A program made the position numbers and the translations under genes. Under the pieces are notes generated by a model. It had not been told where the DNA came from. It made no database searches and saw nothing but the letters and a program-made list of their open reading frames with translations. Positions 25,759 through 33,901 of a stretch of DNA of 44,913 bases are shown here, piece by piece. The DNA comes from a bacterium. Its GTDB lineage: Bacteria > Zhuqueibacterota > QNDG01 > JAFGCO01. The DNA lies in the NCBI GenBank assembly GCA_016932575.1, contig JAFGCO010000050.1, positions 1 to 44,913 on the forward strand, given 5' to 3'. The number at the start of each line of letters is the position of its first letter. Within the stretch, counting starts at the first letter, position 1.

Positions 25759-27176
25759 GCAGATCACGCAGTGTGATTAAAAATACCGGAGCCATGCTGC
25801 TGGGTACGATTGTCCGCATGTCGGCTTCATTTGTACTTGTGATCTTTGTGGGCCGGAAACTGGGACCGACAGGTATGGGGGAATTTTCATTAATTCTGAC
25901 CCTGTTCTGGGTTTTTCAAACCATGGCCAGTATGGGAATCCAGCCACTGCTGATTCGCGAGATCGCCAAAGACCGTGAGAAGACCGGATTGATTTTAATC
26001 AATGCCTCGATTCTTTCACTGGCTGTTTCTTTGCTGATGTCAGGCGCCATGATCGGATTCGGTCATATGATGGGATACAGCAGCACAATCAACAATGCCT
26101 CCATATGGATGGGTATCGCGTTGATACTGGCCACGATCAGTCTGGTCTTCCAGTCCGTTTTCATTGCCTGGGAAAAAGCGGAACTTGTATTGATCAGCAT
26201 GACCTGGGAAAATATTGTGCGTTTGGCCGCAGGCATTTTTGTGATATTCAGGGGAGGTGAAGTCGTTGCGATTGCCGGCGTTTTTGCATTGGCAAGCCTG
26301 GTAAATCTGTTGGTGAATATCCGGCTGGCTTTTCATCAGATTACCTGTCATTATATGAAGTTCGATATGAAAATCTGTGTCTGGCTTGCGCGTTTGGTGC
26401 CGGCTTTTGCGGGTATTTCTGTTTTCAACACGCTGTTCTGGAATATGGACATGCTTCTTTTGTCACGCCTCGTTACCATGGAATCTGTGGGATTTTACAG
26501 CGCACCGATGCGTCTGGTCAATGTCGCGAAACTCGTGCTGCAAAGTTACAAAGTGGCCATCCAGCCTGTGGCCGCGCGCCTGTTTGTGGAATCAAAACAA
26601 GAATTCAGGGCTTTTTGTGAAAAATCTTTATTTTATGTTTTTATGTTTGCCATTCCTGTGTGTATCGGAGGATTTATTTTATCTGATAAAATTCTGTTAT
26701 TTATATTCGGGGCTGCTTTTGCTCAATCCGGTCTTATTTTTAGAATTGTCGTCTGGATTCTTATCCCATATGGTGTTGTTCTTGTTTTTGCCTCCTTTTT
26801 AATTGCCAGTCATCATCAGAATATTGATTTAAAAATCAATGTCATCAGTATGATTGCTGCCTATATTCTGGGATATGTGTTTATTTCGAATCTGGGAGCC
26901 ATTGGCGCCGCACTGGCTGTCCTGTGTTCGCTTACCCTCTTTATGATACAACAGCTTATTTATATATTCCGGAATATGTTTAAGATTGATATTTGGCGGT
27001 TAACTTATAAAATGATTTTGGCTGCGGTTTACATGGGAAGCATTGTCTGGTTATTGCAGGATTTTCATGTTTTAATCGCTATCACAACCGGCGGAGTTGT
27101 ATATTTTGGTATGCTTGCCCTGCTTGGGTTATTTTCGATGCGTGATATTCAATATTTCATTCGACTGAAGCGCTGA
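25755..27176 (+). CDS. Wzx-type polysaccharide flippase
   Basis: 473 residues with about 14 membrane helices and no hydrophilic domain. The N-terminus (NTGAMLLGTIVRMSASFVLVIFVGRKLGPTGMGEFSL) is diagnostic of the polysaccharide transporter family within the MOP superfamily. It moves the undecaprenyl-linked repeat unit across the inner membrane. It overlaps the polymerase gene (ATGA), a common coupling. ATG codes directly at the junction. Gap of 121 bp to the next gene. Confidence 0.92.
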   Translation: MSRSRSVIKNTGAMLLGTIVRMSASFVLVIFVGRKLGPTGMGEFSLILTLFWVFQTMASMGIQPLLIREIAKDREKTGLILINASILSLAVSLLMSGAMIGFGHMMGYSSTINNASIWMGIALILATISLVFQSVFIAWEKAELVLISMTWENIVRLAAGIFVIFRGGEVVAIAGVFALASLVNLLVNIRLAFHQITCHYMKFDMKICVWLARLVPAFAGISVFNTLFWNMDMLLLSRLVTMESVGFYSAPMRLVNVAKLVLQSYKVAIQPVAARLFVESKQEFRAFCEKSLFYVFMFAIPVCIGGFILSDKILLFIFGAAFAQSGLIFRIVVWILIPYGVVLVFASFLIASHHQNIDLKINVISMIAAYILGYVFISNLGAIGAALAVLCSLTLFMIQQLIYIFRNMFKIDIWRLTYKMILAAVYMGSIVWLLQDFHVLIAITTGGVVYFGMLALLGLFSMRDIQYFIRLKR

Positions 27177-27297
27177 TACTGAATTCTTGTTGATTTTTCA
27201 TAAATGAATTTGTAGTATTAATGGGTTGTTCTTGTTCTCTTATTGTATTATAAAGGGGGGAATCGAAAAAAGGCCGTGTTAATGTCAGGATGAAACC

Positions 27298-27654
27298 ATG
27301 TTTACATTAGGTTATGACAAAACCAGAAAGTGTCTGGTGGGTGTTTACAAAGGCATGTATTCCGAAGAAATTTTGACGGTCTGTGCAGCTAAAACCCGAT
27401 CCGCTATAATGCGTCATCCCTGCAATCGGTTTGTAATGGATATGCGGCAGGCGGATATGATCCCTGAGCGACTCGATTTTAAAAAATGGTACAAGGTATT
27501 TTATGAAGCCGGTCTTGATACATCATGGAAAAAAGTGATATTGTTATCAAATGACAATTATAAGGAAATCAAAGAGAATCAAAAGGTCCGTGATTGTCAG
27601 GATATGGATGTATTCGGCGACATCAAAGAAGCAATCCAGTGGATGCTTTCATGA
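27298..27654 (+). CDS. SpoIIAA/STAS-like small protein
   Basis: 118 residues. The pattern strand (KCLVGVYKG), helix (SEEILTVCAAKTRSAIMRH), strand (RFVMDMRQADM), helix (RLDFKKWYKVFYEAGL), strand (KKVILLSN) and final DVFGDIKEAIQWM resembles SpoIIAA-like/STAS proteins; their members act as phosphorylatable anti-sigma antagonists or bind lipids. No conserved Ser phosphosite can be named with certainty. It lies inside the polysaccharide cluster, so a regulatory role is plausible. AGGATGA precedes the ATG. Family call is by fold pattern only. Confidence 0.5.
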   Translation: MFTLGYDKTRKCLVGVYKGMYSEEILTVCAAKTRSAIMRHPCNRFVMDMRQADMIPERLDFKKWYKVFYEAGLDTSWKKVILLSNDNYKEIKENQKVRDCQDMDVFGDIKEAIQWMLS

Positions 27655-27853
27655 ATCTGATTATTGTTTTAATATCAGTATCAGCGAAAATATCAACCTC
27701 GATTCGGATGTTTAAACGGAGATTTTTCAGATATCATGAATCCCGTCCTCATACTTAAAAATGCAGAATCAACGGACGTGGTGGTTCATACGAGTTCATA
27801 TTTCTGAAATATTGGGAACAGTCAAAAAGTATTAATTTTCTCTGTAAGATTTT

Positions 27854-28864
27854 ATGATAAAACTTTCAGTAATCATTATCGGCCGGAACGAAGAGGCACA
27901 TATAGAAGCATGTCTTCGTTCTGTCATCAAAGGCATAAGAACAATATCGGACACAGAGATTATCTATGCAGATTCTGCTTCCACGGATAATACCCTTCAG
28001 ATTGTCCGTCAATATCCCGCTTCTGTCTATCAATTAAAACCGGAATGGCCACTGAGTGCGGCAGCCGGACGATATATTGGTTATTTGCATGCGAAAGGCA
28101 GTTATTTGTTTTTTATTGACGGAGATACGGTGTTGTATCATGACTGGCTGCCCAAAGGAATCCGGTATTTACAGACCCATTCAGATACGGGCGCTGTTGC
28201 AGGTACAGTGCATGAGCTGTTCGAAGATGATTATGGAAAACCGATATCTCTTCAGCGACACCGTTATGGCAGGCTTGAGAATCCGCGTACAGAAAAGACA
28301 CTGGGAGGGATCGCGCTTTACCGGAGGTCTGTTCTGGAACAGGCAGGACCGTTTAATCCCTATATACCTGTGGATGAAGAACGCGAGCTCGGCCTGCGGA
28401 TCCGAAGAGCCGGATTCAGTCTTGTGCGAATTTCAGATCTCATGGCCGTGACTTATGGCCCTTCCCGTGAAACATGGGGCGAGTTGAAACGCCGTTATTA
28501 TTCGGGCCTGTACACATTCGGGACAACACTGCAGTACTGCCGGCGGAACGGATTTTTCTGGCAGTATATGTTTGAAAGGATGGGTATGATCATTTCCTTT
28601 CTTTTTGCATTGGCTGCAGCCGGCGCTGTTTGTGCAGTGTCCGTTCTTTACGGCTGGTTTTTCATTCTGCTGTTCGGAAGTGCGGCAGTGATACTGGTTT
28701 TAAAGCTGACCAGGCCCCGTTTTTTTGATCGTGTTTTCATCAGTCTGATCAAGCGAACATTGATGACGGTCAGTACCATTCAATCCTTTATTCAGTCCAG
28801 ACCCAGAATGATCGAGGAATATCCCGTTGCTGCTGATCATGTTGAAAAGGATGAACGTTCATGA
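27854..28864 (+). CDS. glycosyltransferase family 2
   Basis: 336 residues. Residues 1-220 form the GT-A domain: LSVIIIGRNEEAHIEACLRSV, YADSASTDNTLQIVRQYP, and the metal-binding DGD in YLFFIDGDTVLYHDWL, with TLGGIALYRRSVLEQAG and DEERELGLRIRRAGF as the acceptor-site parts. Two hydrophobic helices follow (about 248-290), so it is membrane-associated. It overlaps the next gene by 4 bp (ATGA). The 199 bp before it contain no gene. A processive or inverting transferase is expected; sugar unknown. Confidence 0.88.
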   Translation: MIKLSVIIIGRNEEAHIEACLRSVIKGIRTISDTEIIYADSASTDNTLQIVRQYPASVYQLKPEWPLSAAAGRYIGYLHAKGSYLFFIDGDTVLYHDWLPKGIRYLQTHSDTGAVAGTVHELFEDDYGKPISLQRHRYGRLENPRTEKTLGGIALYRRSVLEQAGPFNPYIPVDEERELGLRIRRAGFSLVRISDLMAVTYGPSRETWGELKRRYYSGLYTFGTTLQYCRRNGFFWQYMFERMGMIISFLFALAAAGAVCAVSVLYGWFFILLFGSAAVILVLKLTRPRFFDRVFISLIKRTLMTVSTIQSFIQSRPRMIEEYPVAADHVEKDERS

Positions 28865-29859
28865 GGGTACTGATGGTTACCAATATCTATCCGACCGAAA
28901 TGACTCCCGGACGGGGCAGTTTTGTAAAAAGTCAGGTGGATTCCATTCGCAGAGAAGGCATACAGGTTGAAATTGAATATGTGAATGCCATTGACGGACG
29001 TATGGCGTTTCCACGAAGCGCGTTTCGTATTTTCAGACGATCATTCCTGGATGAGTTCGATTTAATCCATGCACATTATGGTACCACCGGTATCATCTCG
29101 CGTATGCAATGGTGCAAGCCTGTTGTGGTTTCTTACCTGGGGAGTGATATTCTGGGAAATCCCAGATCCCGCGGGTATGGAAAAACGCTGCCAAGCCAGA
29201 TCGTGGCCCTGGCCGATCGCACAAGTTCTCTGGCCATGAATGCGGTGATAGTGAAATCCATTGAACTACGAAGCAAAATCCCGAAAAAAGAGAATGTTTA
29301 TATTATTCCCAATGGAGTCGATTTCCAATTATTTCGTCCGATGAATCAGCGGATGGCAAAGAAAGAACTCGGTCTCGATCCTGAAAAGAAGTACATTGTT
29401 TTTCCTTCCAATGCAACCTGGCCGAGAAAATGTTATCCGATGGCGGAAAAGGCCGTTCAAATATTAAAAAATAAGGGATACCGGGTTGAACTCATTCCGA
29501 TTTACGGGAAGCCGCAGAATTTGGTTCCCTTGTATATGAATGCCGGTGATGCCATGGTCATGACTTCTCTCTGGGAAGGATCTCCCAACGTGGTCAAGGA
29601 ATCGATGGCGTGTAATTTGCCCGTGATTTCTGTAGATGTGGGAGACGTATCCGAAGTTATCGGATCATGCAGGGGATGTTCGATCGTGCCACGCAGGGCC
29701 GAGTCAGTATCGGCTGCACTCAGGGAAATCATCAGGCAGCCGTTCAGAACCCGGGGGCGCGAACATATTCGTCATCTTGAAATTCAGAAGGTGGCCAGAC
29801 GCATCATTTGTATTTATCGTCAAATTCTTAAACATCAATTCGGGAGCATGCGATCATGA
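28861..29859 (+). CDS. glycosyltransferase family 4
   Basis: 332 residues, GT-B fold. It starts MRVLMVTNIYPTEMTPGRGSFVKSQVDSI, a common GT4 opening, with HAHYGTTGIISRM and YIIPNGVDFQLFRP in the middle and DAMVMTSLWEGSPNVVKESMACNLPVISVDVGDV as the donor-site EX7E region. It overlaps both neighbours by 4 bp, so GT2, GT4 and the toroid protein form one translational unit. AAGGA lies upstream of the ATG. Confidence 0.9.
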   Translation: MRVLMVTNIYPTEMTPGRGSFVKSQVDSIRREGIQVEIEYVNAIDGRMAFPRSAFRIFRRSFLDEFDLIHAHYGTTGIISRMQWCKPVVVSYLGSDILGNPRSRGYGKTLPSQIVALADRTSSLAMNAVIVKSIELRSKIPKKENVYIIPNGVDFQLFRPMNQRMAKKELGLDPEKKYIVFPSNATWPRKCYPMAEKAVQILKNKGYRVELIPIYGKPQNLVPLYMNAGDAMVMTSLWEGSPNVVKESMACNLPVISVDVGDVSEVIGSCRGCSIVPRRAESVSAALREIIRQPFRTRGREHIRHLEIQKVARRIICIYRQILKHQFGSMRS

Positions 29860-30956
29860 CCCAGTATTTACAGGCGGCCAGACAATTGGCGGAATTTACA
29901 ATTCATCGGCACTGGACCGGCAAGGCATTGATTGGTCCTGATCCGGGAGTGCGCTTCAACTCGCGAATCTGGCGTTTTTTCAAAAGCTACCTGCAATGCA
30001 TTGACTGGAAGGATGATCGGTATTTCCTGCAGTGCCAGGGATACTGGATTCGAAATATGTGGACACTCTTCAAACTCACGGGCGAGGATCAATATCGCCG
30101 GATCGCCATGGCTGCCACCAAAACCGTTCTCAGACAGCAAAAGCCGGAGGGATTCTGGGAGTATCCCCTGCCGGAATGGCGGGGCCGAATTGCCACGGTG
30201 GATGGTAACTATGCCGCTTTGGGGCTTCTGGCCACTTATCATGAGACGCGCAATGAGCGGATGCTCGAGGGTGTCATCCGCTGGTATAGGTATTTAATCA
30301 ATGAGATCGGATTTCAGGAGTACCGGGGAACACGGTGCATCAATTATTTTGCTCATCTTCATAATGACATGGTCCCCAATAATAACACACTGACTCTGGA
30401 ATTGCTGGGTGAACTGTATCATGAAACACAAAAGAAGACGGTCCTTGAGCATTGCAGGGAAATGGTCCGGTTTTTAAAAATGGCCCAGCTGGAAAACGGG
30501 GAACTGCCTTACGCCTTTGACTGGCCCGGGGCGAGGGGACGGACTCATTTTCTCTGTTATCAGTATAATTGTTTTCAGTTCATTGATCTGGCTGCATACT
30601 GGGAGTTCACAAAGGATCCGAAAATCAATGAGGTTATAAAACCCCTGATTCGGTATATTCAAACCGGGATCACCGCAGACGGTCATGCAAAATACAACTG
30701 TTTCAAGGCGTACCCGGAGGTAACCTATTATACAGCCGTTATCGCCGCGGCATTGCTCAGAGCCCGCCAAATCGGCCTTGGCGATTTCAGTGATCTGGAA
30801 AACCATGCATTTCAGCGGGTGTTGCAGCGTCAGCAGCCGGGCGGCGGATTTATTTACAGCACACGCAATTATGGTTTTCTGCATGACAAACGGTCTTACC
30901 CGAGATATCTGGCCATGATTTTGCGGCATCTGCTGATGAAGGCCCAGGCGAATTAA
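29856..30956 (+). CDS. alpha/alpha-toroid protein in polysaccharide cluster
   Basis: 366 residues without a signal peptide. The sequence is a chain of helix hairpins with repeating phrases (YWIRNMWTLFKLTGEDQYRRIA, TVDGNYAALGLLATYHETRNERML, TLELLGELYHETQKK, LIRYIQTGITADGHAKYNCF, AFQRVLQRQQPGGGFIYS). This is the arrangement of alpha/alpha-toroid enzymes such as six-hairpin glycosidases and the C-terminal domain of glucuronyl C5-epimerases. The NGELPYAFDW and GGGFIYS repeats resemble turns in terpenoid-cyclase-like toroids. No catalytic residue can be named. Coupled to the GT4 upstream, it could tailor or trim the glycan. Confidence 0.6.
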   Translation: MTQYLQAARQLAEFTIHRHWTGKALIGPDPGVRFNSRIWRFFKSYLQCIDWKDDRYFLQCQGYWIRNMWTLFKLTGEDQYRRIAMAATKTVLRQQKPEGFWEYPLPEWRGRIATVDGNYAALGLLATYHETRNERMLEGVIRWYRYLINEIGFQEYRGTRCINYFAHLHNDMVPNNNTLTLELLGELYHETQKKTVLEHCREMVRFLKMAQLENGELPYAFDWPGARGRTHFLCYQYNCFQFIDLAAYWEFTKDPKINEVIKPLIRYIQTGITADGHAKYNCFKAYPEVTYYTAVIAAALLRARQIGLGDFSDLENHAFQRVLQRQQPGGGFIYSTRNYGFLHDKRSYPRYLAMILRHLLMKAQAN

Positions 30957-31036
30957 AAAATGATTTACCGGATTTTGGTATCTTTTGTCATGTTATTCCG
31001 ATGTTATTTAATGGAAGTGCCGACAGGATGAGAACA

Positions 31037-33658
31037 ATGAAAAGGATGATTCATATTTGTCTGAGCGGCGGATTGTTATTATTGGTCTGTCTGCATGCCC
31101 AGGAATTAATCGATCTGGAAAACCCGGTCTATTTTCTCATCAACGATGATACGACAGGCGGTACGGAACAAACCAGCTCGTGTCTGGGTGCGGACAGCTC
31201 AGGCGTGGTGACTTTGGTCTGGGAGGATGGGAGGGAGGGAGACAGAAATATATATTTTCAGCGTTTTGATACTTTGCTGAATGAAATCAGCGAACCCGTG
31301 AGAGTTAATGACGATCCGGGATTCTCGGATCAGGCCCGTCCTGTGATTGCCGTTCACCCTGCAGGTTCGGGGCTGATTACATGGGAAGATCAGCGTGAAA
31401 ACGGTCCCCAAATTTATATGCAGATCATTGATTCCAAGGGCCGGTTCGTTGGCGTGAATCAGCGGGTCAATCGTGAAGAGTCGTATCCGGATTTCATTCA
31501 CAAAGATCCGGTTGTCATATTTTCAGAAGACCCCATGTTTCATGTGGCATGGTCTGATAATCGTACGGGGACCATGCAGATCGCCATTCAGTCTTTTGAC
31601 TCCCTGGGAAATGCCGTCGGGAATAATATCGGACTCAGCCGGGATGTGCTCAGCGGCGCGCAAAACCGCTGTCCTTCACTGGCAGTCTGGAGAGAGGATA
31701 CTCTGATTGCCGCCTGGCAATCCACTCGGGACAATACCACAGATGTGTATATCCGGAAAATCAGTTTAAATCCGCCCGAATTTGAAACACCGGTTTTGAT
31801 TGCCAATAACGGTTACTATCCCCGAATTTCTGTTCAGGACGATTTCATAGCCCTTGTTTTTCAGAAGTCAAACATGGAAATAAACGTCTGTCTGATGAAC
31901 GGGCAGTTGCAGTTGAAATCGCCTTCACTGACACAATCCTCGGTGAGTCCGAACGGGCAGGCAAGTTCATTGTCTCTGCTGAATGTATTGTCATACCATG
32001 TGATTATCTGGGAATCCCGGGAAAATGACGACGTTTCACTTTATTTCCGTGAATTCGGATTCTCCGGCTGGATCAATGAACATATCCGTCTTTCTATGTC
32101 AGACCGGTTCGGAAGCCAGAATGCTCCCTGTGCCGTATCTCTGAATGAAAATGTGATTATTGCATGGGAAGATCATGCCCTGCATCATTCAGATCTGGGA
32201 CTGGCTGTCTTGAATGCCGGTCAACCTGAGACTTTGACATCCCAGTGGATCCAGCCAGACGAAGGCACATCGGATCAGACAGCCCCCGGAATCGCCATGA
32301 ATTCAGAAGGAAAATGGATTGCGGTCTGGGAAGACTTGCGCGATGGCTACCAGGATATTTACTGCCAGTTATATGACGAAGAATCCCAGCCGGTCGGTGT
32401 AAACGTTCGTGTAAATTCGAATACGGGACCACGGCATCAGGTTAATCCGGACGTGGATATCAATGCGTCCGGAGATTTTGTGGTGGTATGGCGGTCGGAT
32501 CAGTCCGATCAGGCTTCTGTGTACGCTCAGCGATTCAATGGATGCGCCGAACCAGTCGGCGGGAACCTGATGATCACTGATTCCCCGACAAGCACTTCAC
32601 AAAACGAACCGCAGGTGGCTCTGGAAAATAACGGATCCTATCTGGTCGTATGGCGGAGCAGTCCGAATCAGGGCGATGATATCATGGGGCAGTATGTGAA
32701 TGCGCAAAACATAAAATCAGGTGACAATCAAATCATCAATGATGATTTAAACCAGAGTGATCAGAATGCGCCGGCGGTCAGCTCAGACGGGGATGGCAGG
32801 TTTGTGGTTGTCTGGGAGGATAATCGAAACGGGTCCATGGATGTTTACGGGCAAATTCTGAATTCAGGCATAAAAGCAGGCGCTAACTTTTCGGTTCACG
32901 GCAATATTGATTTATATCAGGGGGATCCTTCGGTGGATATGAATCCCCTCGGTCAATTTGTGGCTGCCTGGCACGACAACAGAGATCAGATCGCCAGAAT
33001 ATATTTGCAAAAGATTGATGCGGACATGACCAAAGACGGTCCTGAAATTTCGCTTGAAAGCAAACCCGGGGCCATACAAAAAGAACCACACCTGTCTTTT
33101 TCCGCGGCAGGATGGATTGCGGTCTCATGGCTCGATTATACATTGGGAGCTCAATGTCCGGTTCTTCATTGTCAATGGATCCCGCCCTCAGGTGATCCGG
33201 GTGGATCGGAATGGGCCTGGGAGCAAACATATACGGCTGATGCGGATGTGGTCATGAATGATCATCAGACTCTTTTTGTGATTCAGGAAAATCAGCGTCA
33301 TTATGGGTGGGATATCAGCGGCATCCGGCTCAATCATCAAATGAATCAGATCAGGAACAATGATATCAATCCATTGCCCGATGATTTTGGCATTCTGTCT
33401 GCATACCCGAACCCCTTTAATCATCAGGTCCGGATTATCATAAAGCTTCCGAAAGAGACTGCCTCCGGTATTCAGATACTGAATCTCAAAGGAGAATCTG
33501 TCTTTGAATTTAAATTTTCCGGCAGGACCGATATTCACCGGATATTTACATGGGACGGCAAAGCGTCCGACGGTACCTGGCTTCCATCCGGTCTGTATTT
33601 TATTCGTCTTCATACATGTTCCGAATTTGATCAGTGTAAGCTGATTCTGATGAAGTAA
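31037..33658 (+). CDS. WEDxR-repeat beta-propeller with T9SS sorting domain
   Basis: About 873 residues. Signal peptide (MKRMIHICLSGGLLLLVCLHAQ), then some dozen repeats in two blocks built on the core WEDxRxGxxDIYxQ, for example LVWEDGREGDRNIYFQ, AVWEDLRDGYQDIYCQ and VVWEDNRNGSMDVYGQ; these make propeller blades. From about residue 785 a type A sorting domain runs (LSAYPNPFNHQVRIIIKL ... GLYFIRLHT ... KLILMK). The protein is expected on the cell surface or released by type IX secretion. I prefer ATG 31037 because the signal peptide begins there and GGATGA lies just upstream. No enzymatic motif. Not clearly linked to the polysaccharide operon, from which it is separated by 80 bp. Confidence 0.85.
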   Translation: MKRMIHICLSGGLLLLVCLHAQELIDLENPVYFLINDDTTGGTEQTSSCLGADSSGVVTLVWEDGREGDRNIYFQRFDTLLNEISEPVRVNDDPGFSDQARPVIAVHPAGSGLITWEDQRENGPQIYMQIIDSKGRFVGVNQRVNREESYPDFIHKDPVVIFSEDPMFHVAWSDNRTGTMQIAIQSFDSLGNAVGNNIGLSRDVLSGAQNRCPSLAVWREDTLIAAWQSTRDNTTDVYIRKISLNPPEFETPVLIANNGYYPRISVQDDFIALVFQKSNMEINVCLMNGQLQLKSPSLTQSSVSPNGQASSLSLLNVLSYHVIIWESRENDDVSLYFREFGFSGWINEHIRLSMSDRFGSQNAPCAVSLNENVIIAWEDHALHHSDLGLAVLNAGQPETLTSQWIQPDEGTSDQTAPGIAMNSEGKWIAVWEDLRDGYQDIYCQLYDEESQPVGVNVRVNSNTGPRHQVNPDVDINASGDFVVVWRSDQSDQASVYAQRFNGCAEPVGGNLMITDSPTSTSQNEPQVALENNGSYLVVWRSSPNQGDDIMGQYVNAQNIKSGDNQIINDDLNQSDQNAPAVSSDGDGRFVVVWEDNRNGSMDVYGQILNSGIKAGANFSVHGNIDLYQGDPSVDMNPLGQFVAAWHDNRDQIARIYLQKIDADMTKDGPEISLESKPGAIQKEPHLSFSAAGWIAVSWLDYTLGAQCPVLHCQWIPPSGDPGGSEWAWEQTYTADADVVMNDHQTLFVIQENQRHYGWDISGIRLNHQMNQIRNNDINPLPDDFGILSAYPNPFNHQVRIIIKLPKETASGIQILNLKGESVFEFKFSGRTDIHRIFTWDGKASDGTWLPSGLYFIRLHTCSEFDQCKLILMK

Positions 33659-33901
33659 GTTTGTCATGCCGGAAAAAATTGCCGCTTTGACCCTGCAAAT
33701 ATGTCATTTCTGAAAAATTCATGTCAGATTCATTCAGAATAGTTAATTTTCTTAAACATTATAAATATTTAGTTTAGATTATGTAACAAAATGTGGCATT
33801 CGATAAATCATCTGTTTATTTTACTGGCAAGGATCTTGCTTGAGGATACGGGTGTATAATCAAGGGAGTCGTGGGAGGACGCACAATCAAAGGGGGCTGA
33901 T

